From positions 1 to 64,000 of the forward strand of contig JACAES010000094.1 in assembly GCA_013388735.1 (NCBI GenBank): a stretch of 64,000 bases of DNA. Reading direction: 5' to 3'. Within the stretch, counting starts at the first letter, position 1. The number at the start of each line of letters is the position of its first letter. The notes under the pieces were generated by a model. The model ran no database searches, was not told the DNA's origin, and saw only the letters and a list, made by a program, of their open reading frames with translations. A program made the position numbers and the translations under genes. This document shows, piece by piece, positions 40,576-50,366 of this stretch. This stretch comes from Chloroflexota bacterium. Its GTDB lineage: Bacteria > Chloroflexota > Anaerolineae > Aggregatilineales > Phototrophicaceae.

Positions 40576-43284
40576 TCAAGGCGACGTGCAGGATACCACC
40601 AGATCGCGCACCTGCTCCAGCAGCTGCTCGTGAGTATAAACGCCCTTTTGCAGGATTCGTTCCACATGTCCGTTAAGCTGCCCGCGTTCCTGTTCTCCCA
40701 GCGTCAGGGCGGTCATCACCACCACCGGAATCTGTCTCCAGACCGAGTTCTGGCGCAGCTCCGTAATGAACTGAAAACCATCCATCACCGGCATCATCAG
40801 GTCAAGCAGGACAAGACAGGGTTCGCGCCGGGCGATCTGTTCCAGCGCCACCGCGCCGTTTTCCGCCTGCACAATCGTCAGCCCTTCTTTTTCCAGCGCA
40901 TGGCAGACAATGGCGCGCGCTTCTTCGTCATCGTCCACCACCAGCACCGGGCCGCTGACCCTGGTGGTGTATTTTCGCAGCAGCCCGACCAACTGCTTGC
41001 GGTCAAACGGTTTTATCAGATAATCCGATGCGCCCAGCGAAAACCCGGTCTGCCGGTCGTCGGTGATGGTCAGCATGATAACCGGCACGGCGGCCAGATC
41101 GGGATCGGCTTTAAGAGCGGTTAATACCGACCAGCCATCCTTGCCGGGCAGCAGCACATCCAGCGTGATGACATCCGGTCGCCATTGTTTCGCCATCTGC
41201 AAACCGGCTTCGCCGTCGGCGGCGGTTTCGACGCGGAAACCCTCTTTGTGCAGGTAGCGGGCGATCAGGTCACGCACGGCGGGGTCATCGTCCACCACCA
41301 GCACCTTCACCCGCGAATCGCCCGACACGGCTTCACCGGCGGCGGTGGCTGCTGCCGAGTCCGGCCTGCGGCGAGAGACATCCGCCGGCAGCAGCACGGT
41401 GAAGGTCGCGCCCTTGCCCGGCTCGCTTTCCACCAGAATATCGCCGTTCATCATCTGGGCGAAGTGGCGGCTGATCGCCAGCCCCAGGCCGGTGCCGCCG
41501 TATTTGCGGGTAGTGGAATTGTCGGCCTGCGTGAATTCCTTGAACAATTCCTGCACCTGCGTGGGCGTCAGGCCGATGCCGGTATCGGTAATCTGGAAGC
41601 GGACCCAGTCCAGGCCATCTACCACCTGCCGGAAAACCTCAAAGCGCACTTCGCCCTTTGACGTGAATTTGCAGGCGTTGCTGAGCAGGTTAAAAAGCGT
41701 CTGGCGGACTTTGGTCAGGTCGGCGATCATGCCGCCCACGTCCGGCGGGCAGACGACCACCAGCGTATTTTGGTTCTTTTCCGCCAGCGGTTGAATGGTG
41801 GACTGGACTTCCTCGACCATCGCCCGGATGTCGAAGGCCTCCAGGTACAGGTCCATCTTGCCGGCTTCGATTTTGGACAGGTCGAGGATGTTGTTAATCA
41901 GGTCGAGCAGATGACGGCCCGCCGCCTGGATTTTTTTCAGATCGGGAATCAGGCCGGTGTATTCAAGCTCGTCGGCGTCCTCCTGGAGCATTTCGCTGTA
42001 GCCGATAATGGCATTCAGCGGCGTGCGCAGTTCGTGGCTCATGTTCGCCAGGAACACGCTTTTGGCGCGGTTCGCCATTTCCGCGCTTTCTTTGGCCTGT
42101 TGCAGTTCTTCCTGGGCGCGTTTACGTTCGGTGATGTCTCGCGCCAGGCCGCGATAGCCCACCACTACGCCTTTATCGCCCTTCACCGGCAGCGCCGAGA
42201 TTTCGATATATTTACGCTCGCCCCCACCGGTGATGACTTCACAGTCGTATTCAGTGGCAGCCTGACCGGTGTTAAATACCTGCTGGCCGAGTTGGATCAT
42301 TTTGGCGGCGTTCGTCTCATCCATCAGATCGCTGATGCCTTTCGTCAGCAGTTCCGCCCGCGTATACCCCAGGATTTCGCACAGCGAGTCGTTGCAGAAC
42401 GCGATCTTGCCGTCCAGATTGACCTCGTAATAACCCTCTTTGATCTGGTCGAGCAGGGTACGGTAGCGTTCCTCGCTGTGGCGCAAAGCTTCATCCGACC
42501 GGCGCTGCTGAGTGACATCGCGCAGGATGATGATGCTGCCGATGGCTTTGCCGTCCTTATCACGGTAAGCCGAAGCACTTAACTGTACTTCCAGCAGGCG
42601 GCCATCTTTCGTTAAACGCTGGGTATTGATGCCGATCAGGCTGCCGCCGGCGAACAGGGACGCGATCCCCTGGCGCGTTTCCTCAAGGGCTTCGGGCGGC
42701 ACAAAGGCGATTCGTTTGCCGACGACTTCTTTTTCTGTCCAGCCAAAAGTCTGGGTGAAGGCCGGGTTGACGTACTGGGCGCGGCCTTCCAGGTCATAGA
42801 TCACAATCGGGTCGGGCGAGGCCGCCAGCGTCAGCCGCAGGCGCTCCTCGCTTTCGGCCAGCGCGCGCCGGGACTGGACACGCTCGGTGATGTCCAGTAC
42901 CAGCGAATTGAGACCGACAATCTCGCCCCGCTCATTCACCAGCGGCGTATTGTACCAGTCGCAGACCAGCACGCGGCCATCTTTGGTCAGGTTCTCGTTA
43001 ACGCTGCGAACCGGGCGTTTTTGTTCCAGCAGGCTGCGGCCTACATTGGCGACGTGCTGTTTGGCGCTGTCCGGCACCAGAAAGTCTAACGCTTGTTTTC
43101 CCAGCGCCTCGGCCTTGCTAAACCCGAACAGCCGCTCGGCGGCGGGATTCCAGTCGGTGACGTTCAGATGGGCATCCCACTCGATCATCGCCAGGGGCAT
43201 CTGTTGGGCCAGCAGCGCCCATCGCTGTTCCGAGGCCTGAAATGCTCCAACTATCGGCTGTTCCCGAAATTCGTTTTGCTCCAC
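40576..43284 (-). CDS. Hybrid histidine kinase with three PAS domains and two receivers
   Basis: A 902-residue cytoplasmic kinase without membrane helices. Three PAS domains (about 15-135, 140-260, 265-385) come first, then HisKA with phospho-His in [20 protein letters not shown], a HATPase with [11 protein letters not shown] and [13 protein letters not shown], and two receivers with phospho-Asp in [15 protein letters not shown] and [15 protein letters not shown]. The PAS domains suggest sensing of a cytoplasmic ligand or redox cue. GTG start with GGGAG nine bases upstream. It is the first gene of the three-gene relay that also encodes two separate receivers. Confidence 0.94.
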   Translation of the reverse strand: MEQNEFREQPIVGAFQASEQRWALLAQQMPLAMIEWDAHLNVTDWNPAAERLFGFSKAEALGKQALDFLVPDSAKQHVANVGRSLLEQKRPVRSVNENLTKDGRVLVCDWYNTPLVNERGEIVGLNSLVLDITERVQSRRALAESEERLRLTLAASPDPIVIYDLEGRAQYVNPAFTQTFGWTEKEVVGKRIAFVPPEALEETRQGIASLFAGGSLIGINTQRLTKDGRLLEVQLSASAYRDKDGKAIGSIIILRDVTQQRRSDEALRHSEERYRTLLDQIKEGYYEVNLDGKIAFCNDSLCEILGYTRAELLTKGISDLMDETNAAKMIQLGQQVFNTGQAATEYDCEVITGGGERKYIEISALPVKGDKGVVVGYRGLARDITERKRAQEELQQAKESAEMANRAKSVFLANMSHELRTPLNAIIGYSEMLQEDADELEYTGLIPDLKKIQAAGRHLLDLINNILDLSKIEAGKMDLYLEAFDIRAMVEEVQSTIQPLAEKNQNTLVVVCPPDVGGMIADLTKVRQTLFNLLSNACKFTSKGEVRFEVFRQVVDGLDWVRFQITDTGIGLTPTQVQELFKEFTQADNSTTRKYGGTGLGLAISRHFAQMMNGDILVESEPGKGATFTVLLPADVSRRRPDSAAATAAGEAVSGDSRVKVLVVDDDPAVRDLIARYLHKEGFRVETAADGEAGLQMAKQWRPDVITLDVLLPGKDGWSVLTALKADPDLAAVPVIMLTITDDRQTGFSLGASDYLIKPFDRKQLVGLLRKYTTRVSGPVLVVDDDEEARAIVCHALEKEGLTIVQAENGAVALEQIARREPCLVLLDLMMPVMDGFQFITELRQNSVWRQIPVVVMTALTLGEQERGQLNGHVERILQKGVYTHEQLLEQVRDLVVSCTSP

Positions 43285-43343
43285 GCAGCTTTGCTCCCGG
43301 ATGTGGGCGATGTGTAATTTACATTATGCACAGAAACTGCGAT

Positions 43344-44972
43344 TTAAGGAAACCGAATTCCGGCAGGATTATGCGGCTCAAAGCCGTAAAAAATTGTGAA
43401 AACGCCCAGATGATACTGACTATAGGTGAGTCCCTGTGCCTGGAAAGCGGATTCCAGGCGGGCGGCTAGTTCGGGCAGATTAGCCGTAATGTAGGCCACC
43501 CGTTCGGCGGCAGCGGTCGCTTCGACATACGGGCGGTAGCGGTTGTCCGCCGGATTATAATCCAGGCTGGTTTTGTAGGGCAGCGCGGCGCTGTATTGCA
43601 GACGTTCCCCGCTGAGGAAAGCCAGCCGGAAAACGACCCAGTAATTGGTATAACCGTGAAACAGATCGTTGGTTTCCAGGAAACTTATCAGCTCGGCGTC
43701 GTGGTCGTTGGGGATGTGGGAAACCGGGTCGAACTGGGTGGTGAAACCCGGCAGCCCGGACGCGGCGGTTATTAACCCGGCGGCCTGATAAAGAATCACC
43801 AGCGCCGCCGGGACGAAAGCGGCGGCGCGTTTCCACCCCGGCGCAGGTGATTGACCGGACGCCTGCGTGATGAACGCATCCACCAGCGTCCCCAGGACGA
43901 TACCGAGCGGCAGCGCCAGCGGCAGAAAGTAACGCCCGGTCGGGTCGGCCCCGAATGACGACGCGACGAAAACGAGGCCGAACAGGACAAACAGCCCCAG
44001 CAGGAGCAGGCGGACATCCGGCACAAGCGCGCCGCCCCGCAGCAGTCGGTAAAACGCTGCCGCGTACACCGGCAGCACCAGCGCGCCAACCGGCAGCAGA
44101 AAATAGGCTTCTGACCAGGGGAAACGCAGGCCGATCAGCGTCGGCAGGCCGACCAGCAGCAGCCCCAGCGCGCGCTGTCCCGGCGGCACGTCCGGCAGAC
44201 CGATGCCGGTAAACTCGCCGCTCTGCCGACTGGCGAGGAAGGTGGAGATGGCCGCGCCGTGGTGCTGGATGTCGAACACCCACCAGGGCGCGCTGCCGAT
44301 GACAAAACCGGCCAGCGCCAAACCGATCATCACGAAACCGGCGCGGCGCGGCATGGCCGGCTTTATCAGCGTCCGGTAGAACAGCAGCGCCGCCACCGGC
44401 AGCGCATAAATGACGATCAGGCCGTGCGTCCACCATCCCAGCCCGGCGCACAGCCCCAGCAGCGCCCAGCGCCAGGCCGAATGCGGAAAGTCGTGGTAAA
44501 TGCCCCAGCCGAGCAGCAAAACCAGGCTGCCCAGCAGCAGCACTTCGTTGTAGCCGCCCAGCGTGGCCGTCGTGTACAGCGCGACGTTGGGTGTCGGCAC
44601 AGCCAGCGTCAGCCCGGCGACGGCAGCCACCACCGGGCGCGCCGTCAGCCGCCAGGCCGCCGCGTAACCGGCAGCCACCACCAGCAGATACAGGGCGCTC
44701 TGCACCAGCCGTATCACCAGCACCGACTCTCCCAGCAGCGCGAAACCGACCGCCACCAGCCAGGCGTCCAGGCTGCCCATATACGCCTGCCCGTAGAAGA
44801 AGGTCGGGCGCGCGCCATCAAGAATGTGCCGCGCCATCAGGCCGACAATCGCTTCGTCGGCGTGGAACGACACACTGCCGCTAACCAGCAGCAGAGCGCG
44901 AACCAGCGCCGCCAGCAGCAGAATCGCCAGCAGGTGACGGAGCGGGAAACCCGGTCGCAGCGCCCGAAGCAT
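43344..44972 (-). CDS. Family 39-type membrane glycosyltransferase
   Basis: A 542-residue protein with about eleven membrane helices and the PMT_2-like start: a first helix, then FHADEAIVGLMARHILDG with the conserved acidic residue, and PTFFYGQAYMGSLDAW. The C-terminal 130 residues are soluble. It probably transfers sugar from a polyprenyl carrier outside the membrane; substrates are unknown. The ATG at 44972 was chosen because AGGGAT lies upstream and the stop of the preceding gene is five bases away; an earlier start would overlap that gene. It forms a unit with the exported DMFase-like gene. Confidence 0.85.
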   Translation of the reverse strand: MLRALRPGFPLRHLLAILLLAALVRALLLVSGSVSFHADEAIVGLMARHILDGARPTFFYGQAYMGSLDAWLVAVGFALLGESVLVIRLVQSALYLLVVAAGYAAAWRLTARPVVAAVAGLTLAVPTPNVALYTTATLGGYNEVLLLGSLVLLLGWGIYHDFPHSAWRWALLGLCAGLGWWTHGLIVIYALPVAALLFYRTLIKPAMPRRAGFVMIGLALAGFVIGSAPWWVFDIQHHGAAISTFLASRQSGEFTGIGLPDVPPGQRALGLLLVGLPTLIGLRFPWSEAYFLLPVGALVLPVYAAAFYRLLRGGALVPDVRLLLLGLFVLFGLVFVASSFGADPTGRYFLPLALPLGIVLGTLVDAFITQASGQSPAPGWKRAAAFVPAALVILYQAAGLITAASGLPGFTTQFDPVSHIPNDHDAELISFLETNDLFHGYTNYWVVFRLAFLSGERLQYSAALPYKTSLDYNPADNRYRPYVEATAAAERVAYITANLPELAARLESAFQAQGLTYSQYHLGVFTIFYGFEPHNPAGIRFP

Positions 44973-44976
44973 CGTT

Positions 44977-47103
44977 TTATCCCTGCGGCTGTGCCGTTCG
45001 CCCCCGACGGCGCAGCGCCAGAAAACCAAATGCCAGCAGAACCAGAACCACCAGCGCCGCCACCACGCCGATCACGATAGACAGCGTTGGGTTGGCGCGC
45101 ACGAAACAGCGCGCGGGCTGCGTCAGGTTGTTGAAGGTGTTGCGAAGCTGCGTGTTAAGCGGCGGCGTGCCGACTTCAAAACTGGCCTCGTCGGAGATGC
45201 GCGTATTCCAGTTCCGGTCGGATGCCGTGACCGTGAAATAGCGCGCAGCGGTAGTAAAAACCGCCGGCCCGACTTTAAAATCGCGCGGGGTGGTCAGGTC
45301 GCTGATCGTCAGGCTGTGTTCGGTGCGGTATTCCAGGTCCTGCGCCATCGGGAAAATCACATGGCCGGCTCGCCCACCGAACCAGACCTGACCGATGGTT
45401 TCGACATCGGTCTTCCAGGAGATCGTCACGCTGTCGCCATCAACCTCGGCTTTTAAATCCATGATGACCGGGGCGGGCGCATCCAGCGGCAGGAAGCGGG
45501 ATGGGTCAATCGGCGCGGGTTGGGCGTCGCTGCCGTCCAGGATGACGCCGGCGGGCGTCGCCGGCGTTAAACCCATGTCGGCCAGCACGTTATAAGTCAT
45601 CTGCGTGATGATCGGTTCGGGTTCCTGCGGTTGGATGGCATACGCGCCCAAGCCCCACGACCACTGTATCGTGCCGCTGGCGAATACCAGCGCCCCGCTT
45701 GAAGCAGTGTAGCGCGTGGTATGCGCACCGGCCAGCCCCATCATGCCGTTTTCAAATTTGCCGGCATCCTGCAGCAGCAGGCCATAAACCGGCGATTCCG
45801 CCAGGATTTCGATGCCATCCGGCGAATGGCCGTTATCCGCCACCGCATCCCATTCCCAGCCGAAGATGTGATCCCCGACGTTGATGTATGTGTCCGGCGG
45901 CATAGCCTCTAACCCGGTATGGCGATAAATCCGTTCGGACACTTTATCCGCTGTGATGCGCATCGGGAAAAACAGCGAGTCGTTATCGCCAATGTACATC
46001 ACACCCACCAATCCGTTTTCAGGCTGGTTCGGGCCTTCCGGGTCGCGCCAGGTGCTGGTGGAAAAACCGGACGGGTCGGCGGGGCCGCCTTCGATGGTTT
46101 TATACGTGACCATCACACTATCCGGCTCGCCGGTGATCGGGTCATCTTCCATCCGAATACGCCAATAGGCGGTGTTGGCGGTGAAAAAGCCCAGATGCAC
46201 CCCGGCATCCCGCGCCGACTCAATCGCGTTCCACATTTCCAGCGTCCAGTATTCATCGTGGCCGACCGAGAAAAAGGCCTGATGATCGAGCAGTTCGTTG
46301 GCTGCGCCGGGCTGGCCGGAACGGTGCGTGTCGCTGGTGGTGGAATAGGCCACGTCGTAGCCCTGCTGTTCCAGCCAGCGCACCATCGGGTATTCGGCGC
46401 GAAAGTAGCTGTTCGGGTCGGCCATAGACTGATTATACGGGCGGTTATAGGACACTTTCGCCGCCCGCGAGGCTTCGGTCACGGTCGTGCAAAAACCGCT
46501 GCCGCTGCTGTAGACGGACTTGCCGCCAAAATTATTGTAAGCCTGGAAGGTCGAAACGCTCTGCTGGTAGAGGATGGCGCTGTCCCGTTCATCATCACGC
46601 ACGACGAACAGGATGTAATTGTCGCCGCCGGTATCCGGCCGGATGATGCGGGCGATATACACGCCGGACACCCACTCTTCCGGGACGTTCAGCGTATACG
46701 AAACAGCCCAGTTGCCGCACGAAGTCAGCCCGGTATCAGGCTGCTGCCAGCAGTCCGGCTGATTCTGGCCGGGTACAGCTTCGATGGTTTGCACCAGCCG
46801 CCCGCCCAGACCGCCGTAATAACCGTTACGATAGATACGAATGTCGAAGGTGGGCGAGCCGGTATCCACCAGAAAATCCACGCTGTCGCCCCGGTTCACG
46901 CTGTCGGCTGATGCGTAGCCATAGATGTCCCCGATGGGGTTCCGGGTGATCCATTCATCGGTGCCGGGCTGGCAGTTTTCGGCCACGACGGGGTTGGCCG
47001 GGTCGGCGCACGGGTCGGGCTGCGCCATCACCTGCGCCGAAGCAATCACGAACACACCCAGCGCAGCCATCCAGCGCGCGAGAAAATACCGGTTTTTTGC
47101 CAT
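44977..47103 (-). CDS. Exported N,N-dimethylformamidase large-subunit-like protein
   Basis: A 708-residue protein with a signal peptide (ARWMAALGVFVIASAQVMAQ), an N-terminal beta domain, a long DMFase-beta-like region with VDFLVDTGSPTFDIRIYRNGYYGG, FQAYNNFGGKSVYSSGSG, FFSVGHDEYWTLEMWNAIE and HIFGWEWDAV, then a fibronectin-like domain near 560-640 and a C-terminal helix (IVIGVVAALVVLVLLAFGFLAL) with a basic tail. It is therefore anchored outside the membrane. Family members are mostly uncharacterised; enzymatic action on formamides is not implied. ATG at 47103 with AGGAAGG upstream. It is coupled to the glycosyltransferase downstream. Confidence 0.82.
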   Translation of the reverse strand: MAKNRYFLARWMAALGVFVIASAQVMAQPDPCADPANPVVAENCQPGTDEWITRNPIGDIYGYASADSVNRGDSVDFLVDTGSPTFDIRIYRNGYYGGLGGRLVQTIEAVPGQNQPDCWQQPDTGLTSCGNWAVSYTLNVPEEWVSGVYIARIIRPDTGGDNYILFVVRDDERDSAILYQQSVSTFQAYNNFGGKSVYSSGSGFCTTVTEASRAAKVSYNRPYNQSMADPNSYFRAEYPMVRWLEQQGYDVAYSTTSDTHRSGQPGAANELLDHQAFFSVGHDEYWTLEMWNAIESARDAGVHLGFFTANTAYWRIRMEDDPITGEPDSVMVTYKTIEGGPADPSGFSTSTWRDPEGPNQPENGLVGVMYIGDNDSLFFPMRITADKVSERIYRHTGLEAMPPDTYINVGDHIFGWEWDAVADNGHSPDGIEILAESPVYGLLLQDAGKFENGMMGLAGAHTTRYTASSGALVFASGTIQWSWGLGAYAIQPQEPEPIITQMTYNVLADMGLTPATPAGVILDGSDAQPAPIDPSRFLPLDAPAPVIMDLKAEVDGDSVTISWKTDVETIGQVWFGGRAGHVIFPMAQDLEYRTEHSLTISDLTTPRDFKVGPAVFTTAARYFTVTASDRNWNTRISDEASFEVGTPPLNTQLRNTFNNLTQPARCFVRANPTLSIVIGVVAALVVLVLLAFGFLALRRRGRTAQPQG

Positions 47104-47220
47104 CAGGAACGCCTTCCTTGATTGAGAGAAGCTATTTGGACAAGCATATCGCATCATTTCTATTTATGACTTACGGCAGCGCTCGCTGGCAGTTATTCTG
47201 CCCTGTTTCTATTCTACACT

Positions 47221-47255
47221 CAAACAAAATCCCCCGGCCAGGTTTTGGCCGGGGG
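47221..47255 (-). terminator. Rho-independent terminator of the monooxygenase-like gene
   Basis: CCCCCGGCCA and TGGCCGGGGG form a perfect 10-bp hairpin with a GGTTT loop. On the minus strand it is followed by ATTTTGTTT. It lies about 230 bases past the stop of the small monooxygenase-like gene. I see nothing else recognisable in 47104-47488. Confidence 0.75.
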
Positions 47256-47488
47256 TTCGCAACAGTCAGAATCGGTCTTCAGACACTTTCCCAGGCAGCG
47301 GCGGCTCACACAGAGACATATATCCTCTGAGCAGCAAGAGGGATTTGGGAGTGGGGATAACGCCCGGACAGACGAAACGAACCGTCAGGGCCGGTCAACA
47401 GCGCCGTGCTGCCGAACCGGGGACAAGCGAATATCGCTGAAACTCGGCAGCCAGAGCAGAAAAAAGGCGGTCAGTACTGGGGCAGCTT

Positions 47489-47818
47489 TCATCCAGCGAT
47501 TTCGGCCAGCGCCGCGCCGCGCACGGCCACGCGCACCATGTAACCCTGCCGCTTGATCTGAACGCCCGGAATATGGGCTGCGATCCCCTGCACCGACGAC
47601 TCCAGCAGGCCGGTGCGATGGAAATTTTCTACGGACGCCTGGCTGTCCCAGAACTGCACGAGCTGGGCGCTGTCGGGGTCGTCAATCTGTTCGAGCAGGT
47701 AGGCCGCCAGAAATCCGGGACGGTTCCGCACCACTGGTAAATATTGGGATTCAATGATGTGGCGCAGCTCGCCAATTGCATCCATTGGCACTTGCATCTG
47801 TGTAATTTGCGCGTACAT
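47489..47818 (-). CDS. Antibiotic biosynthesis monooxygenase (ABM)-like small protein
   Basis: A 109-residue protein with a ferredoxin-like alpha/beta fold typical of dimeric alpha-beta-barrel (ABM/EthD) proteins: YAQITQMQVPMDAIGELRHI, PGFLAAYLLEQIDDPDSAQLVQFWDSQASVENF, then a short C-terminal extension. Such proteins range from cofactorless oxygenases to heme-degrading or unknown ones; active residues cannot be assigned. ATG at 47818 has GGGAGGTC seven bases upstream, which decides it over a codon seven residues earlier. It is a stand-alone gene ending at a good terminator. Confidence 0.75.
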   Translation of the reverse strand: MYAQITQMQVPMDAIGELRHIIESQYLPVVRNRPGFLAAYLLEQIDDPDSAQLVQFWDSQASVENFHRTGLLESSVQGIAAHIPGVQIKRQGYMVRVAVRGAALAEIAG

Positions 47819-47975
47819 AATCAGACCTCCCAAAAGCATTTTTCCCGGTCATCATCTCACCGTTAATTTAATTATAAAGGAATCTTGACACAAAAATGCA
47901 TGAGATTTTCAGGTTTTGAACGGGTTAGGATAGGAATTTCGTAACATTTGTATCCGGCAAAGGCCGCCGCTGTTG

Positions 47976-47984
47976 TGCTACAAT
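47976..47984 (+). promoter_or_regulatory. Extended -10 element next to a probably leaderless start
   Basis: TGCTACAAT is an extended -10 (TGnTACAAT). The start codon of the large membrane protein at 47996 is only twelve bases downstream, with no ribosome-binding site between. The transcript would start at or within a few bases of the ATG. Confidence 0.5.
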
Positions 47985-47995
47985 CGGCTCTCATC

Positions 47996-50365
47996 ATGAG
48001 CCAACCCGAAAAGGTTTTTTTACGCTTCGATCACCGCCGCGTCGGCTGGCTGTACGCCGGGCTGCTGCTGGTTTTATGCGCCTTCGCGCTGTGGCCGCTG
48101 CTGTACCGGCCAGGGCTGCCGAACGGCAATGATGTGCTGTACCACGTTTTCCGCGCCGCGGAGATGCGCCGGTCATGGGATAACGGCGTGTTATTTCCGC
48201 GCTGGGCGGAGGCGTTTTATACCGGCTACGGCGCGCCGGTTTTTCATTATTACGCCGGCCTGTCCTATTACATCACCAGCCTGCTGATGCGGCTGTTCAA
48301 CCTGGACGCGCTGAACGCGCTGCGGGCGCTGATCGGGCTGTGCGTGTTCGGCAGCGGGGCGGGTTTGTATGTTTTCGTCAGGCCGCTGGCGGGGCGTCCC
48401 GGCGGGGTGATCGCGGCGCTGGCTTATATTTACAGCCCGTATCTGCTGTTCACCGAGCCGTACTCGCGGGGCGCATACCCGGAGATGGCCGCATTCGCGC
48501 TGTTCCCCTGGGTGATGGCCGCCTATAGTCGGCTGAGGCGAACCGGCGGGGCGTTCACGTTTGGGGCGGCGGCGGGCAGCGCGGCGCTCATCTTCACCCA
48601 TAACCTGATGGCGCTGGTTCTGACCGGGCTGCTGGTTGGCTGGCTGGTCTGGTCGCTGGCGGCGCACATGCTGGCATATGGGCGGGCAGGGCTGCTGTCA
48701 CACCTGCTGGCGCTGGTTGCAGCGGCCTCCGGCGTGGGGCTGGCAGCAGTCTTCTGGCTGCCGGTAACGCTGGAAAGCGGCGCGGTACGCTTGGGCAACC
48801 TGACCGCCGTCGCGCAGCTCGACTATCGCAACTTCTTCGTGCCGCCGGAACATCTGCTGGCCTTTTCGCCACGTTACGACCAGGGCGCGCTCAACGGACT
48901 GGTTCACCGTTTTAATCTGGGAGTCGCCCAGTGGGTGCTGGCGGCGGCGGGGTGTATTTTTACGCTGTGGCTGCTGGTACGGCGCAGATCAAGCGATTCT
49001 GCCCCGCTGCACGCGCTTTATTTCGCGCTGGCGGGGTTGGCCTGCATCACCCTGATGCTGCCCGCCGCCGAAGGGCTGTGGTCGGCGGTCGGGCCGCTGG
49101 CATTTTTGCAGTTCCCCTGGCGCTTCCTCGGCCCGGCGGCCTTCTGCCTGGCCGTGCTGGCCGGGATGAACGCCCGCTGGATCGAACGCCTGCCGGGTCG
49201 GGCGGCATGGGCGACCAGCGCCGGAATCGTGGCCGCCATCATCGGGCTGGCGCTGCCGGCCCTGTACGCGCCGGAATGGATTCACGAAACGGTGGACTCA
49301 TCGGTGGCGGCCTATCACCGGGAAGAACTGGCCGGGCGGCAGCGCGCCACCACCTTCTCGAACGAATATCTGCCGAAGGCGGTCATCGTCGAACCGGACG
49401 CGACGCCGCGCCTGCTGGCCGATTACGCCGACGGGTATCCGGTCAACAAGGCGCACCTGGAAACCCTGCCGGACGGCGTGACGGTCGAACTGCTTGAACA
49501 TGGCCCGCAGCACGATGCCTGGCGCGTGACCGCCGCTGCGCCCTTCACGCTGGAAGTGCTGACCTTTGACTTCGCCGGCTGGCAGGCGTCGGTAGACGGC
49601 CAGCCGGTCGCCATCACGCCGTCCGAACCGCACGGCCTCATCACCCTGCCCGTCCCGGCGGGGGAACATATTGTCCGGGTGTGGCTTGGCTCGACGCCAG
49701 CGCGCGACCTGGGCGGCGCAATCAGCCTGGGCGCGCTGCTGGAAGTGGTGGCGCTGGCCGCGCTGCTGAGGCGAAAAACTCGTCCCCCCGCGCCGCCTGT
49801 GGATGAAACAGCAGCGCTCCGTCCACCGGCCGGTCTGGCGGCAGGCGGCCTGATCGCGCTGGGGCTGGCCGTCGTTTTCCTGCGCGAGGGCGGCGCATGG
49901 CTGAACTCGCCGCCGGGGGAGGTTTTACCGGCGCAGCATCAGGCCGGCTTCCGGCTGGGCGAATCGCTGCAGCTGCTCGGTTATGACCTGAACGGCCAAA
50001 CCTTCCGCCCCGGCGACAGGCTGGAACTGCGCCTGTACTGGCACACGACGGCGGCCATCCCTTACGGGTATTCCAGCTTCGTGCATGTATCCAGCGGCGG
50101 GCCGCCGCTGGCGCAGGCCGACAAACTCAACCCTGCCGACCGCCCAACCAAAGAATGGACTTCCGGCGGTTACATCCGGGACGACTACACCATCAACCTG
50201 CCGCCGGATATACCGCCGGGAACATACGCGCTGCTGGTCGGCCTGTACACCTGCGACACGCGCCCGCCCGGCGCGTGCGGCAACGGCGACCGCCTGCCGG
50301 TGACGGACGCCGCCGGTGCGCCGCTGGGTGATGCCGCCCTGCTGGCAACGCTGGAGGTGCGTTAG
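47996..50365 (+). CDS. 6-PTP-synthase-related polytopic membrane protein (YfhO-like)
   Basis: A 789-residue membrane protein of the 6-pyruvoyl-tetrahydropterin synthase-related domain family. About twelve helices fill residues 15-430; landmarks are PLLYRPGLPNGNDVLYHVFRAAEM, VLFPRWAEAFYTGYGAPVFHYYAGL and SPYLLFTEPYSRGAYPE. A beta domain (about 440-560), another helix and a second beta domain with LYWHTTAAIPYGYSSFVHV follow. It has the look of a membrane glycosyltransferase; neither activity nor substrate is established, and the name is historical. The final beta domain resembles that of the glycosyltransferase at 35122. ATG at 47996 chosen because no in-frame upstream codon has better support. 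Confidence 0.8.
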   Translation: MSQPEKVFLRFDHRRVGWLYAGLLLVLCAFALWPLLYRPGLPNGNDVLYHVFRAAEMRRSWDNGVLFPRWAEAFYTGYGAPVFHYYAGLSYYITSLLMRLFNLDALNALRALIGLCVFGSGAGLYVFVRPLAGRPGGVIAALAYIYSPYLLFTEPYSRGAYPEMAAFALFPWVMAAYSRLRRTGGAFTFGAAAGSAALIFTHNLMALVLTGLLVGWLVWSLAAHMLAYGRAGLLSHLLALVAAASGVGLAAVFWLPVTLESGAVRLGNLTAVAQLDYRNFFVPPEHLLAFSPRYDQGALNGLVHRFNLGVAQWVLAAAGCIFTLWLLVRRRSSDSAPLHALYFALAGLACITLMLPAAEGLWSAVGPLAFLQFPWRFLGPAAFCLAVLAGMNARWIERLPGRAAWATSAGIVAAIIGLALPALYAPEWIHETVDSSVAAYHREELAGRQRATTFSNEYLPKAVIVEPDATPRLLADYADGYPVNKAHLETLPDGVTVELLEHGPQHDAWRVTAAAPFTLEVLTFDFAGWQASVDGQPVAITPSEPHGLITLPVPAGEHIVRVWLGSTPARDLGGAISLGALLEVVALAALLRRKTRPPAPPVDETAALRPPAGLAAGGLIALGLAVVFLREGGAWLNSPPGEVLPAQHQAGFRLGESLQLLGYDLNGQTFRPGDRLELRLYWHTTAAIPYGYSSFVHVSSGGPPLAQADKLNPADRPTKEWTSGGYIRDDYTINLPPDIPPGTYALLVGLYTCDTRPPGACGNGDRLPVTDAAGAPLGDAALLATLEVR

Positions 50366-50366
50366 G

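Noticed and set aside
44259-45080. Plus-strand frame opposite the family 39 glycosyltransferase
   Set aside because: Composition is Gln/Arg/His-rich, as expected for the reverse of a hydrophobic protein.
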